The notes under the pieces are model-generated. The model made no database searches, was not told the DNA's origin, and was given only the letters and a program-made list of their open reading frames with translations. Made by a program: the position numbers and the translations under genes. 64,000 nt of DNA from assembly GCF_039831995.1 (NCBI RefSeq), contig NZ_JBDOIO010000003.1:3162001-3226000 (forward strand). Direction: 5' to 3'. How positions within the stretch are numbered: position 1 is the first letter of the stretch; every line of letters starts with the position of its first letter. Source of the DNA: Paenibacillus pabuli. GTDB lineage: Bacteria; Bacillota; Bacilli; Paenibacillales; Paenibacillaceae. Positions 1 to 9,000 of the stretch are shown here, in pieces.

Positions 1-1624
1 GTTCATAGATTTCATAGAAATCGTCCCAGATCAGGACATTATCCTTTTCTTTGCTCCACCAGTCTTTGTACCACGTTTCGATCTCCGGTCCGCCGCCTTG
101 CTCCCACTTCTGCTGGGCTTCTGCCGCGGCTTGTTCAACCGTATATTTGCTGCCTCCGATGATAGACCGTGTGAAGATGTCGTTGATGGCTGTCGTTACA
201 TTGGTTAGCTTCACTTGAAGCTCCTTCGGCAGCTGCGGCATATGTTCTGAGTGGGTCACGCCCTCTCCCACCGGAAGATCCGTCATATATACCTCCCGCG
301 CTTCCTTGAAGAGTCGCAGCCCTTCCTTCTGGGACGGAATCTCCTCGCTGAACAGCATTTCGGTATACCCGCATTTACCTTCCTCCAGGCGGCTGTACAT
401 CATGGCATAGTCCCCGGCCCAGCTGATCTCCTGTTTGTATTTTTCCTGATCGGAGATGCGCGGACAACCTTGATCGTTCAGGGTGTAATGCGTGCCTTCA
501 AATCCATTTTTGAAGGTTCGTCCTGTCTCTGTTTTGGTTAAAAAATCAATATACTGCATGACCGCTTCCGGATTTTTGGCGCGTGCATTCACAACCGCCG
601 TCATCTGCACCGGGTTGTTCCATACCATCGTGTACTGTCCGACCGAAGTCGTCGGCAGGGCGATGACTTTTAGTTTGGCCTCCGGGACATTTTGCATCAG
701 CGTATCCAGTTCTTTCGCCGCAAAGCCCGTATAATCCGAAGTCATGGCAGCATACATGCCGATTTTGCCATTCAGGAAATCCTGTTTCGCTTTGGCGCCG
801 TCCTTATCGGTTAGAAAATCCTTATCCACCACGCCTGCTTCAAACAAGGCTCGTTTAAAAGCAGTCGCTTCCTTCATGTGGTTGGGACCAACAACGATCT
901 CTCCATTCTCAACATTGACCCAATTGGCGTTAAACATATAGCGAAACAGACCCGCTGTATCCCCAAATTGAAACCCGCCGATGCCATATGTATCATTTGC
1001 TCCGTTTCCATCGGGGTCATTTTCCGTGAAGGCTTTGGCTACGGCCAGCATCTCTTCCTCGTTTGTCGGTACCTCCAGATTCAGCTTCTCCAGCCAGTCT
1101 TCCCGGATGAAAAAGCTCGTTAGCGGAAACACCTCGTTCATGCGCCCGACTTCGTACAATTTGCCATCGCTTTTGATACCGGCCTTCTTCAGCTGAGGAT
1201 ATTTCTCCATCAATGCTTTGTATTCTACGCTGGAGTTCTCGATTAAGTCATCCAGCGGCATGAGCTGTTTCTGGTTAAACAGGGTATTTCGGATGGGCGT
1301 ACCGAATTCGAAAATGACATCCGGTGCACTGCCTGAAGCAAATAATACGTTCAGCTTGGATTGGGATTCCCAGCGGGGAACTGCCGTATATTTGACATTC
1401 ACCGGACCATTCTCGTTAATCCACTTGGACCACATATTATCTTCAATCGTACCCATACCGCTCGGGACCGCCCCCCGATCGTAGATGGTTGACGTGATAT
1501 TTCCTCTGCTGTCTTCGCCTTCCGCTTGGTCACTGCCGCCTCCCCCTGTGCAGCCCGCCAGTATTCCGCCGATCAAGCCCAGAACGAGACCCGACTTCAC
1601 CCATGCCTTCATCGTTAACGCCAT
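1..1624 (-). CDS. Sugar ABC transporter solute-binding lipoprotein (partial, C-terminus off left edge)
   Basis: The protein would be the extracellular binding lipoprotein of a carbohydrate ABC importer. The frame is open from an ATG at 1624 to the window edge, giving at least 541 residues, so only a short C-terminal piece should be missing. A signal peptide ends in a lipobox (LAGC, near residue 24), followed by a Gly/Ser/acidic linker typical of lipid-anchored binding proteins. The start has an upstream GAGGG ribosome binding site; a second in-frame ATG lies four codons in. It follows two permease genes on the same strand (70 bp gap), and the three resemble LipO-LplB-LplC systems often controlled by YesMN-type regulators, as found just upstream. 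The substrate cannot be read from the sequence; a complex oligosaccharide is the usual case. The family is confident, the ligand unknown. Confidence 0.9.
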   Translation of the reverse strand, partial: MALTMKAWVKSGLVLGLIGGILAGCTGGGGSDQAEGEDSRGNITSTIYDRGAVPSGMGTIEDNMWSKWINENGPVNVKYTAVPRWESQSKLNVLFASGSAPDVIFEFGTPIRNTLFNQKQLMPLDDLIENSSVEYKALMEKYPQLKKAGIKSDGKLYEVGRMNEVFPLTSFFIREDWLEKLNLEVPTNEEEMLAVAKAFTENDPDGNGANDTYGIGGFQFGDTAGLFRYMFNANWVNVENGEIVVGPNHMKEATAFKRALFEAGVVDKDFLTDKDGAKAKQDFLNGKIGMYAAMTSDYTGFAAKELDTLMQNVPEAKLKVIALPTTSVGQYTMVWNNPVQMTAVVNARAKNPEAVMQYIDFLTKTETGRTFKNGFEGTHYTLNDQGCPRISDQEKYKQEISWAGDYAMMYSRLEEGKCGYTEMLFSEEIPSQKEGLRLFKEAREVYMTDLPVGEGVTHSEHMPQLPKELQVKLTNVTTAINDIFTRSIIGGSKYTVEQAAAEAQQKWEQGGGPEIETWYKDWWSKEKDNVLIWDDFYEIYE

Positions 1625-1693
1625 AGATAAGACCCTCTTTCTCTCCTGTAATATGACACCCACGCAATATGACCGACTTCCTGCTTGCCTGTC

Positions 1694-2563
1694 TTACCCT
1701 TTGATCGAACCAAGCATAACCCCTTTGACAAAGTACTTCTGCAAGAACGGATATACCGCCAAAATGGGAATAACCATCACGATCACGGCTGCTGCCCGGA
1801 TACCTTCCGGCGTCAGATTCGAAATCATCGTAGGATCGGTAAAATCCTGTACGTTCAGATTGGACATAATCATATTCTGGACGAGCACGGTCATGTTGTA
1901 TTTGGACGTATCGTTGATGTAGATCATTACGCTCATGAACGAATTCCAGTACCCCACGCCGTAAAAGAGGGCAATCGTCGCCAGCAAAGGTTTGGACAGC
2001 GGCAGCACGATTCGGAACAACAGTCCCAGCTCACCACAACCGTCAATGCGGGCAGCCTCGTCTACTTCTCCGGGCAAATTTTCAAAATAGGACCGCATGA
2101 TCAGCATGTTATATGTGCTTACCAGTCCCGGCAGCCAGAGTGCACCGTAGCTGTTCACCAGCCCCAGATTTTGCACCACCAGGTAAGTCGGAATGAGTCC
2201 ACCATTAAAAATCATCGTGAACACCATCGCCATCGTAAAAAATCGGCGGTGATAAAAATGCCTTCGTGACAGCGGATAAGCCGCCATAATCGTCACGGCC
2301 ATGCTGAGCCCTGTACCAATTAACGTAATCTCCACACTGTTCCAGAACGCATTCAGAATCGGCGTCCCCGTAATCAGGCTGTGATAGGAGAACCAGGTGA
2401 AATCAACTGGCCATAACCCCACGTTACCGGACACGACGGCTCTAGCATCACTGAACGACAAAGCGATGATATTCAGAAGGGGCAGGATACAGCTGACGGC
2501 AACCAATGATAACAATACATAATTGATCAGGTAAAAGACTTTTTCTCCTCTGGTTTTTCTCAT
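1694..2563 (-). CDS. Carbohydrate ABC transporter permease (LplC/YtcP-like)
   Basis: This is a membrane subunit of about 289 residues with some six hydrophobic helices, starting MRKTRGEKVFYLINY. It carries the EAA-type cytoplasmic loop of binding-protein-dependent permeases (EVDEAARIDGCGELGLLFRIVLPLSKP), which contacts the ATPase. It also ends with the LQKYFVKGVMLGSIKG tail characteristic of LplC/YtcP permeases. I chose the ATG at 2563 because an AGGGAGG ribosome binding site precedes it; the longer open frame would run into the upstream permease gene. It lies 14 bp behind that permease and is presumably co-transcribed with it and with the binding lipoprotein. No ATPase gene lies nearby, so a shared MsmX-like ATPase is likely (inference from the family). 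Confidence 0.92.
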   Translation of the reverse strand: MRKTRGEKVFYLINYVLLSLVAVSCILPLLNIIALSFSDARAVVSGNVGLWPVDFTWFSYHSLITGTPILNAFWNSVEITLIGTGLSMAVTIMAAYPLSRRHFYHRRFFTMAMVFTMIFNGGLIPTYLVVQNLGLVNSYGALWLPGLVSTYNMLIMRSYFENLPGEVDEAARIDGCGELGLLFRIVLPLSKPLLATIALFYGVGYWNSFMSVMIYINDTSKYNMTVLVQNMIMSNLNVQDFTDPTMISNLTPEGIRAAAVIVMVIPILAVYPFLQKYFVKGVMLGSIKG

Positions 2564-2577
2564 GCTGTTCTCCCTCC

Positions 2578-3552
2578 CTACCACAAACCTTCGTTGAATC
2601 GGCGTGCGATGTAGTTCGCACAAAAGATGAGAATAAAGGCCACCAGGGATTCGAACAATCCCATCGCCGTCGTCAGGCTGAACTGTGCCCCCTGAAGACC
2701 CGTCCGGTAAATATACGTACTGATAACATCAGCAACCTCGTTAACATTGGAATTCTGGAGCATATAGACCTGGTCGAATCCGACCTCCATCACCCTCCCC
2801 ATCGACAGAATAAGCAGAAGGATAATCGTTGAACGTATTCCCGGAAGAGTCACATGCCAGATCTGTCGCAGTTTGCTCGCCCCATCCATCTGTGCAGCCT
2901 CGTACTGGCTCGGATCAATGGTCGTTAGCGCTGCCAGAAAAATGATGGCATTGAAGCCCATGTCCTTCCAGATTCCCGATCCGACGAAAACTGCAATCCA
3001 CGAGCCCTTGTTGTACATAAACGGGTATGGTTCACCTGTCCATGCTTCGACCCAGCGGTTTACGATCCCGTTTTCCAAAGAGAAAACCGTCATGATCATC
3101 ATCGCAATAATGACCCAGGAGAAGAAGTGTGGCATGTAGACCACGGTCTGCACCGTCCGCTTGAAGGCCATGTTTCGCACTTCATTGAGCATAATGGCCA
3201 GGATAATCGGAATGGGAAATCCGACGATGATGCTTAACAAACTGAGGAACAAGGTATTACGGATAATCTCCACCGTGCGCGGATCGCTGAACAGTGTCTG
3301 AAAATGCTGAAAGCCTACCCATGGACTATGCCAGAGCCCGTCATAGAAGTTATAGTCCTTGAAGGCCATGACCAGTCCTCCGATCGGTGCATAACGAAAG
3401 GTCAGGTAAAACAGGATGACCGGAATAAACATCAAGATTAACGGAATATTGGTCTTGAACCGTCTCAGCCGCTGCTGCCTGATTCGATGCTTCATTTCAT
3501 TATCCGGTGGTTGTAATCCGGACGGCGTCCCAGCGGCCAGCTCCCCCTTCAT
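2578..3552 (-). CDS. Carbohydrate ABC transporter permease (LplB-like)
   Basis: This is the partner permease, about 324 residues, starting MKGELAAGTPSG. A basic cytoplasmic N-terminus leads into the first membrane helix (NIPLILMFIPVILFYLTFRYAPIGG), followed by five more. The EAA loop reads QYEAAQMDGASKLRQIWHVTLPGI and the protein ends ANYIARRFNEGLW, both typical of LplB permeases. Two ATGs compete: the one at 3558 sits directly on the AGGAG ribosome binding site, while the one at 3552 has about 8 nt spacing and is preferred. It is the first gene of a permease-permease-lipoprotein operon, separated from the upstream response regulator by a hairpin and a cre-like site. Confidence 0.92.
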   Translation of the reverse strand: MKGELAAGTPSGLQPPDNEMKHRIRQQRLRRFKTNIPLILMFIPVILFYLTFRYAPIGGLVMAFKDYNFYDGLWHSPWVGFQHFQTLFSDPRTVEIIRNTLFLSLLSIIVGFPIPIILAIMLNEVRNMAFKRTVQTVVYMPHFFSWVIIAMMIMTVFSLENGIVNRWVEAWTGEPYPFMYNKGSWIAVFVGSGIWKDMGFNAIIFLAALTTIDPSQYEAAQMDGASKLRQIWHVTLPGIRSTIILLLILSMGRVMEVGFDQVYMLQNSNVNEVADVISTYIYRTGLQGAQFSLTTAMGLFESLVAFILIFCANYIARRFNEGLW

Positions 3553-3606
3553 ATTCATCACTCCTCTCTGCTGCTGATGTGCTATAGCTGTTATTTTAGA
3601 TAAAAA

Positions 3607-3620
3607 TGTAAGCGTAAACA
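3607..3620. promoter_or_regulatory. cre-like catabolite-response motif ahead of the ABC operon
   Basis: TGTAAGCGTAAACA matches the CcpA consensus TGNAANCGNTNNCA at all specified positions but one (A where the second-half T is expected). It lies about 55 bp upstream of the first permease start. CcpA control of sugar importers is common in Bacillota, so repression or activation by carbon status is plausible but unproven. Confidence 0.45.
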
Positions 3621-3654
3621 TTTGTTATTTAACGATCCTTTTTAAAATTTCTAC

Positions 3655-3680
3655 GCAAAATAACCCCACATGGTGGGGTT
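3655..3680 (-). terminator. Hairpin downstream of the response regulator
   Basis: AACCCCAC and GTGGGGTT form a perfect 8-bp stem with a 3-nt loop. On the minus strand it is followed by ATTTTG, a weak T tract. It lies just past the response-regulator stop codon and before the permease operon, so it probably limits read-through between the two units. Confidence 0.6.
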
Positions 3681-3751
3681 GTCCTAGGAAACGAGGCTGT
3701 GCATACAGAATCATTTTGGCTCTTTTCTGTAAAACTCATAAAGACTAGATG

Positions 3752-4828
3752 CTACTCGCTGTGATCTCCAGCCGCCTGCTTGCGGTATTCGCGAGGGGAC
3801 AATCCGGTCGCCTGTTTGAATACGGTTGTGAAGTAGCTGGAGTTATCGAAGCCGGTCTGTTCTGCTATATCCGCCATGCTCTGCCGGGTGCTGTGCAGCA
3901 GCAGTTTCGCCTTCTCGATCCGGCGTTTATTGACATACTGGCTGAAGCCCTGTCCGGTCTCCTTTTTGAACAAATGGCTCAAGTAGTTTGGCGTCACATG
4001 CACATGGGCAGCAGCGGCCTGCAGCGTGCAGCTTCCAGCGTAATTCATCTCAATATATCGAATGACACGTGTGATCACATGATCCTGCTGTTCCCGAGTC
4101 AGACGCATCATCATATCCATCCACTCTTCGCTCTTCGAGCGAGCCCATGCAATGACTTCAGGCACGGTATGAATCCACAGCAGCGGATCTGGACCAAAAA
4201 CGTCCATCCCACCGGGCTCCTGCGGCTGAAGCTGCTGTGCAAGCATATCCGTCATGATTTTCATGAGCATATGGATCTCGGATTTGCATTGTGGCAATGG
4301 CAATCTGGCAGCTTCCTCCAGTAGCTCCTCCACCCGAATGACCATCTCCTCGAATTGCTGATGGAGCAGCAGTGAAGCCAGTTCTTCGCGCCATCTCTCG
4401 GACCGGTCCACCTGAATGTATTGTTCCCTGATTCGGATGTCCGACTGTTTCCGGCGATACCGTTCATGTGCCTTGCGCAGTACCTTGCACGCTTCATCGA
4501 GGGAAAACGGCTTGAGTAAAAATTCAATGGCCCCATAGCGGATAGCACGCTGTGCATATTCAAATTCACGATACCCAGTCAAAATGATAATCATGATATC
4601 CCGCCCGCTCTCATGTATGCGCTCAGCCAAGTCCAGACCATCCATTACAGGCATGTTGATATCCGTAATGATCAGATCAGGCGTACAACTGTGCACCGCT
4701 TGAATCGCTTCTTCTCCATCCGCAGCTTCCCCAACAACCTCCCATCCGAGAGGGTTGTTCCGAACCAGATGAATCAGCCCCTGACGGAATAACGCTTCAT
4801 CATCTACCACAAGCATACGTCCATTCAC
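3752..4828 (-). CDS. Response regulator, YesN-like, with AraC-type DNA-binding domain
   Basis: The protein has 358 residues. An N-terminal receiver domain (about 1-120) shows the acidic pair VVDDEA, the phospho-acceptor Asp56 in DLIITDINMPVMDG, and the conserved lysine in EFLLKPF. After a coiled linker, two AraC/XylS helix-turn-helix motifs fill about residues 255-350 (AAAHVHVTPNYLSHLFKKETG and IAEQTGFDNSSYFTTVFKQATG). The start codon overlaps the sensor-kinase stop by four bases (ATGA), indicating translational coupling. As in other YesM/YesN pairs, the likely target is the adjacent sugar ABC operon, activated on sensing an extracellular sugar. That target is inferred from position only. Confidence 0.93.
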   Translation of the reverse strand: MNGRMLVVDDEALFRQGLIHLVRNNPLGWEVVGEAADGEEAIQAVHSCTPDLIITDINMPVMDGLDLAERIHESGRDIMIIILTGYREFEYAQRAIRYGAIEFLLKPFSLDEACKVLRKAHERYRRKQSDIRIREQYIQVDRSERWREELASLLLHQQFEEMVIRVEELLEEAARLPLPQCKSEIHMLMKIMTDMLAQQLQPQEPGGMDVFGPDPLLWIHTVPEVIAWARSKSEEWMDMMMRLTREQQDHVITRVIRYIEMNYAGSCTLQAAAAHVHVTPNYLSHLFKKETGQGFSQYVNKRRIEKAKLLLHSTRQSMADIAEQTGFDNSSYFTTVFKQATGLSPREYRKQAAGDHSE

Positions 4829-6669
4829 CGCACCTGCTCCTCTCTGTCATCCGAATTCCCAGGCATGATTCCTTCTCCAATCTGATAAGGTAAACGAAGG
4901 CGTACAAGCGTCCCTTCATCTACACCAGACTCGATCTGTACTCCATAAGGCTCACCGTGAATCAGCTCAATTCTTCGGAGTACACTTCGAATGCCGATAT
5001 GCTGACGCTCCTCCTCCGCAGGGGCAACTGGCTCCATAATACGTTCAATGACCGGTGCATCCATGCCGCAGCCGTTATCCGATATTTCAATAAGCAGCAT
5101 GTCCGGTTCCGTCTCATGCCCAAGTTGCTGTGAACCACGAATCTCCAAACGGCGATTGTCCCTCTTGTCTGCGAAGGCATGAACAAATACATTCTCGACA
5201 ATAGGCTGGAGCAGCAATCGGATCACCTGACAGCGAAGCAATTCCGCAGGAATTGAAATCTCTATCGATAATGCTTCCTGATACCGGGCCTGTTGGATTT
5301 GTAGATAATGATCGATTTGCGTCATCTCATCCTGAAGAGTCGTTAAGCGCTGCACGGGTTCCAGTGTATATTGCAACATTTCAGACAAGGCCGTAACGAG
5401 GCGAGCGGATTTCTCGTCACCAAGCATATAGAACTTCCAGAAAAACATACTTAATGTGTTATATAGAAAATGAGGATTCAACTGTGCTTGAATCGCTTTG
5501 AGCTCGGCTTCCTTTTCACTGAGTTCCCGCTCGTACACTTCATGAATCAGCGTATCGATCCGGGATGCCATCGCATTGAACCGTTCACCGATGAAGCCCA
5601 GCTCATCCCTAGTCTCAATTCGGACCCTTGTATCGAACTGGCCATCGCGCACTCGTTTCATCGCATTGACCAGGCTTGCCAGCGGACGCAGCAATCTGCC
5701 GCTAATGATGGTGATGATGAACCAGGAGCAGAGTACGCTGGCGGCCGCAGAGAACACGGCGACTTGTAGGATGAGCTTCCCCTTGTTCTGAATCTGTGCG
5801 AGCGATACCTTGCTCACCAGTGTGAAGCGGGCCTTGTCCGAGGTTTGTTTGGTGTACAAGTGGGTGGTTCCCTGCTCGTCCCTGATCTCGGTTGCCCCCA
5901 GGCTGAGCTGTGTAAGCGGTGGCGGGTCTGCATCCTGATTATGAAATGCATATAGGAGCTGTCCTTCCGCATCATATAGATACACGGCAACTTCCTCATT
6001 CAATCGCAGGTCCTTGAGATACGATTCGAACAGCGAGGTGTTAAACAGGATTAACATCACGCCATACGTTTCCAGATCAACCGAGCGCATTAATCGTCCA
6101 GCCAAAATCCAATTGGACTGCTCTTCCTGAAGGAAGGCATCCGGACCCAGACGATTCCATACATATTCACCGCCCGTCCCTTCCAGCTTATGAACCATCT
6201 CGGCCAAATAGGAAGGATTCATCTGCTGAAACGAGCCGGCAAAGGCGCCGAGATTAAATATATTTCCCTTCAGATCATAAATGCGAAGTCCCATGATCTC
6301 CGGTGCATCCAGCCTTACCTGATACAGCTGGTCATCCAGTTCATCCTCAAGCTTCATCTGATCATAGGAAGAGATGCCTGCAGCCTGTGCCTTAATGGCA
6401 TTTTTCACGGAAGGATTCAGTGTGATGTAATCCGTGACCTTGTACATGTCGTTGACCCGCGAATCGAGCCGTGCAAGAACCTGTTCTGCTGTAAGGCTGT
6501 ACTGTCGACTGACTTCTTCGTTGAATAGGGCAATATGTATGCGATACGTGACCAGCCCTGTGATTCCCGAGATCAGCACCGTCGCCGCGGACAAAAACAA
6601 GACTAGTTTTGTCCTGAATTTAAAGCGTTTACAAAAATTGTCCCACCATATCCTGTGCACGCACCTCAC
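4825..6669 (-). CDS. Sensor histidine kinase, YesM-like
   Basis: This is a membrane sensor kinase of about 614 residues. Helix 1 (about 20-42) and helix 2 (about 300-325) enclose an extracellular sensing region of some 250 residues. A HAMP segment follows (RLLRPLASLVNAM...). The His_kinase-type phospho-acceptor motif QLNPHFLYNTL sits near residue 398, and the ATPase domain shows the N box (QPIVENVFVHAF) and G box (ISDNGCGMD). This is the YesM/LytS-type architecture. The start is a GTG: either 6669 (used here) or 6660, which has a better placed GGTGAGG ribosome binding site. The gene overlaps the response regulator by 4 bp. A cre-like sequence lies inside its 5' end (6620-6633). Confidence 0.93.
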   Translation of the reverse strand: MRCVHRIWWDNFCKRFKFRTKLVLFLSAATVLISGITGLVTYRIHIALFNEEVSRQYSLTAEQVLARLDSRVNDMYKVTDYITLNPSVKNAIKAQAAGISSYDQMKLEDELDDQLYQVRLDAPEIMGLRIYDLKGNIFNLGAFAGSFQQMNPSYLAEMVHKLEGTGGEYVWNRLGPDAFLQEEQSNWILAGRLMRSVDLETYGVMLILFNTSLFESYLKDLRLNEEVAVYLYDAEGQLLYAFHNQDADPPPLTQLSLGATEIRDEQGTTHLYTKQTSDKARFTLVSKVSLAQIQNKGKLILQVAVFSAAASVLCSWFIITIISGRLLRPLASLVNAMKRVRDGQFDTRVRIETRDELGFIGERFNAMASRIDTLIHEVYERELSEKEAELKAIQAQLNPHFLYNTLSMFFWKFYMLGDEKSARLVTALSEMLQYTLEPVQRLTTLQDEMTQIDHYLQIQQARYQEALSIEISIPAELLRCQVIRLLLQPIVENVFVHAFADKRDNRRLEIRGSQQLGHETEPDMLLIEISDNGCGMDAPVIERIMEPVAPAEEERQHIGIRSVLRRIELIHGEPYGVQIESGVDEGTLVRLRLPYQIGEGIMPGNSDDREEQVR

Positions 6670-6787
6670 CCTTATCCCGTCCCCGTCTTATGCTTAAAAA
6701 CATATCACACCCCTGTTCAAAAAAACAGAAAAACCCTGACCCCTGTCTGCAGTGATCAAAGTTATCTGCTTATCTTTATGGTGCAAT

Positions 6788-7840
6788 CTATATTCGATGT
6801 ATTTCCTTCTGCAGATACTCCCGGCGCTCTGCCACATAAGTACGTATCTTCTCGGGCTCACCATAGAAAACATTCATGGGCCACTTCATATAGGGATCTT
6901 GCTCCACCGCTTCACGAATCTGACTATGCAATCGATACACCACCGGCATAATCCGTTTCTCGGTGAAAACGTTCATCAGATGCTGCTGCATCATTCTCTT
7001 GTACTGCTGACGAAAAAGGCGGAAGGCAAGCAGGCGACCGGTCAGTTTGTTATATCCCTGAATTCGAACAAGATTGGGGTTCACTTTTGCACCATAACAG
7101 TTTCTTCCCCAGGTTCCCTCATAATCCCACGGCAAAATGCCATACTTCCGAGACTTGCTCTTCTCATACCAAGTGTAATTCTGATGGAATCCATCGAAAT
7201 TGCCTGTAAGTACGGCACCACTCAGCCAGCGCAAATAGTTATCCGTATCCATTCTGGCCTGCAAAAAGCGAAGCAGTTCCAGCCTGGACTTCGTATTCAG
7301 CTGCTGGATAAAGTTACGGAGCCTCGTTCGGTCCTCATCCTTGCCACGAATCAGCGTGTAGCCGGACAATAAGTCCCTGTTCGTATCATCAGAACTCGAA
7401 TCAAGCGCGAATCCGGCATGATCGTTCACCGCATAGAAGATGCTTCGAACAGGTATTTTTCGTTGCCGGAAAAAGAACGATTTTACACCCTCAATACGCA
7501 AATAGACACCCTTTAGCTCTCCATTTAGATACAGGACGCAGTGCTGGGTCGACGGAGCCGGAACACGAATGGATTCAAAGAAACGGAAAGAGAGTGCATT
7601 GCGCAGCAGTGAAGGATCATCGTACTCGGCATTGAAATGGAACGTCCGGCTGGACGTACGAATCTCAAATGATTTCTTGACATAGCCGCGTGTGTGTCCT
7701 CCCCGGTATCGAATTCGGATTGGTAGCTGTTTGCCGTCCATCAGCATCATTCCGCTCACAAACGTATCGGACCATATATTCGAAGTTAACTGTTGATATT
7801 CGTTATCGGACACTGTGATGTGGTAGACAGGTAGAGGCAT
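6788..7840 (-). CDS. cotH: CotH-type spore coat kinase
   Basis: The protein has about 350 residues, close to Bacillus CotH. Recognisable pieces are the RYRGGHTRGYVKKSFEI segment (nucleotide-binding Lys region), GVYLRIEGVKSFFF, and ILPWDYEGTWGRN, which corresponds to the PWD metal-binding motif. CotH enzymes are atypical kinases that phosphorylate serines of coat proteins; in B. subtilis the known substrates are CotB and CotG. A CotB-like protein with a serine-containing repeat tail is encoded divergently 340 bp away, matching that kinase-substrate arrangement. ATGs at 7846 and 7840 are both possible; the latter has better spacing from AAAGGCGG. Expression in the mother cell late in sporulation is expected from the family. 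Confidence 0.88.
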   Translation of the reverse strand: MPLPVYHITVSDNEYQQLTSNIWSDTFVSGMMLMDGKQLPIRIRYRGGHTRGYVKKSFEIRTSSRTFHFNAEYDDPSLLRNALSFRFFESIRVPAPSTQHCVLYLNGELKGVYLRIEGVKSFFFRQRKIPVRSIFYAVNDHAGFALDSSSDDTNRDLLSGYTLIRGKDEDRTRLRNFIQQLNTKSRLELLRFLQARMDTDNYLRWLSGAVLTGNFDGFHQNYTWYEKSKSRKYGILPWDYEGTWGRNCYGAKVNPNLVRIQGYNKLTGRLLAFRLFRQQYKRMMQQHLMNVFTEKRIMPVVYRLHSQIREAVEQDPYMKWPMNVFYGEPEKIRTYVAERREYLQKEIHRI

Positions 7841-8182
7841 TTCCATCCGCCTTTCGAAAACCCGTAAGATTGCCCTTAGGCTGTTACACCATCCTATGCA
7901 GGAGCACAGCAGGCCGTAAGGGCAGATGCACAGTTACCTTCATAACCCTGCAACTTCAACTTTCCGGGATGCGGAATATTCGTGCCATTAATCTATGAAA
8001 TCATCATCTTCTCATAGATTATAGCCAAAATAGTATGGAAATGGTTGTCCGGCTAGTCCCCCTAAATAGCATGTTACATATGATTAAACTACAGACAGAC
8101 ACGAATGACGAATGGAAGGGATCAATAAAACATCCGCCATTTTTGTCCATCTGAACTTATATCACGGAAGGGGCACAACACA
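7841..8182. other. Divergent intergenic region between cotH and the cotB-like gene
   Basis: These roughly 340 bases hold no open frame that I can support. They must contain the promoters of both flanking spore coat genes. CATATGAT at about 8077-8084 resembles a SigE-type -10 element, but I see no matching -35. The only clear structure is the inverted repeat listed separately at 7990-8020. Confidence 0.5.
7990..8020. promoter_or_regulatory. 9-bp perfect inverted repeat in the coat-gene intergenic region
   Basis: AATCTATGA and TCATAGATT are perfect inverted arms separated by 13 bases. No T tract follows on either strand, so a terminator is unlikely. The position between divergent coat genes suggests a regulator-binding site, though chance cannot be excluded. 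Confidence 0.3.
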
Positions 8183-8950
8183 ATGTCTATGAACGGTCAA
8201 GGCATGAGAGGTTTGTTGGGAAGAGAGATCAAGATAAACCGGGGAGGTCCTGATGCAGTACAGGGCACACTGATCGACGTACGCTGGGACTACATGGCGA
8301 TGAACTGCAAGGAAGGCATCGTCTATGTTAATGAGACTCATGTCAAAAGCATAACAGACACAGGCCGTTCTGGTGGAAACAGAACTGCAGCCATGGGGAA
8401 CCCTATCCCATCCAACACGTTCCTTGGGGTTATGCAAGCACTCCGCTTCCGTCGTGTTCAGATCAACCGGGGCGGTCCTGAAAAAGTCGAAGGCATCCTG
8501 GCCGATGCCAATCAGAACCAATTAATTTTGGCTTTGAAAAATCAGGAGATCGTTCGTATTCCCCTGCAGCATGTGAAATCGGTATCCATTGTACGCGGTA
8601 GTAACAACAATAATAGCAATAGCAATAACTCTAACAACAGCAACAACAATGGTAATAACACGAGCCAAGGCAACCAAGCTGCTCAAGGCAACCAATCACA
8701 GGGTAATCAGGCCGCCCAAGGCAACCAGTCCCGTGGTAATCGCTCCCAAGGTGCCCAACAAGGAGCTCAAGGCAATCAATCACGCGGCAACCAGGGCAAT
8801 CAGTCCAAGGGCAACAAGTCTGGCGGTAACCGTTCCCAGGGAGCTCAAGGCAACCGTTCGCGCGGTAACCAAGGCAACCAATCCAAAGGAAACAAGTCTG
8901 GCGGTAATAAATCCGGTGGCAACAAATCCGGCGGTAAAAAGAGATCTTAA
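8183..8950 (+). CDS. CotB-like spore coat protein with Gly/Asn/Gln/Ser repeat tail
   Basis: The protein has 255 residues. Two copies of the CotB-type repeat occupy about residues 10-65 and 84-142: INRGGPDAVQGTL...HVKSIT and INRGGPEKVEGIL...KNQEIVRIP...HVKSVS. The second copy closely resembles the third repeat of B. subtilis CotB. The C-terminal half is low complexity: an Asn/Ser stretch, then many GNQS, GNKS and RGNQ units ending in a Lys-rich GGKKRS. In B. subtilis CotB the comparable tail is Ser/Lys-rich and is phosphorylated by CotH, encoded next door as here. The ATG has a GGAAGGGG ribosome binding site at about 10 nt. The role in the outer coat is inferred from homology; the composition of the tail is unlike that of CotB. 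Confidence 0.82.
   Translation: MSMNGQGMRGLLGREIKINRGGPDAVQGTLIDVRWDYMAMNCKEGIVYVNETHVKSITDTGRSGGNRTAAMGNPIPSNTFLGVMQALRFRRVQINRGGPEKVEGILADANQNQLILALKNQEIVRIPLQHVKSVSIVRGSNNNNSNSNNSNNSNNNGNNTSQGNQAAQGNQSQGNQAAQGNQSRGNRSQGAQQGAQGNQSRGNQGNQSKGNKSGGNRSQGAQGNRSRGNQGNQSKGNKSGGNKSGGNKSGGKKRS
8671..8945 (+). repeat. Degenerate in-frame repeats encoding the GNQS/GNKS tail
   Basis: Short units built on GGC AAC CAR TC and GGC GGT AAY AAR TCC recur throughout. A longer unit of about 25 codons containing RGNQGNQSKGNKSGGN occurs twice in tandem with synonymous differences. Such tracts are prone to length change by slippage or recombination. Confidence 0.75.
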
Positions 8951-9000
8951 TCTTCACGTAAAAGCTTAAGTTATCAACCAGTTTAAAGGGGGGAATAATC

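Noticed and set aside
8671..8945. Dense short direct repeats that could suggest a CRISPR array or minisatellite
   Set aside because: The repeats are in frame, vary by synonymous changes and encode the low-complexity tail of the coat protein; there are no unique spacers and no cas genes.
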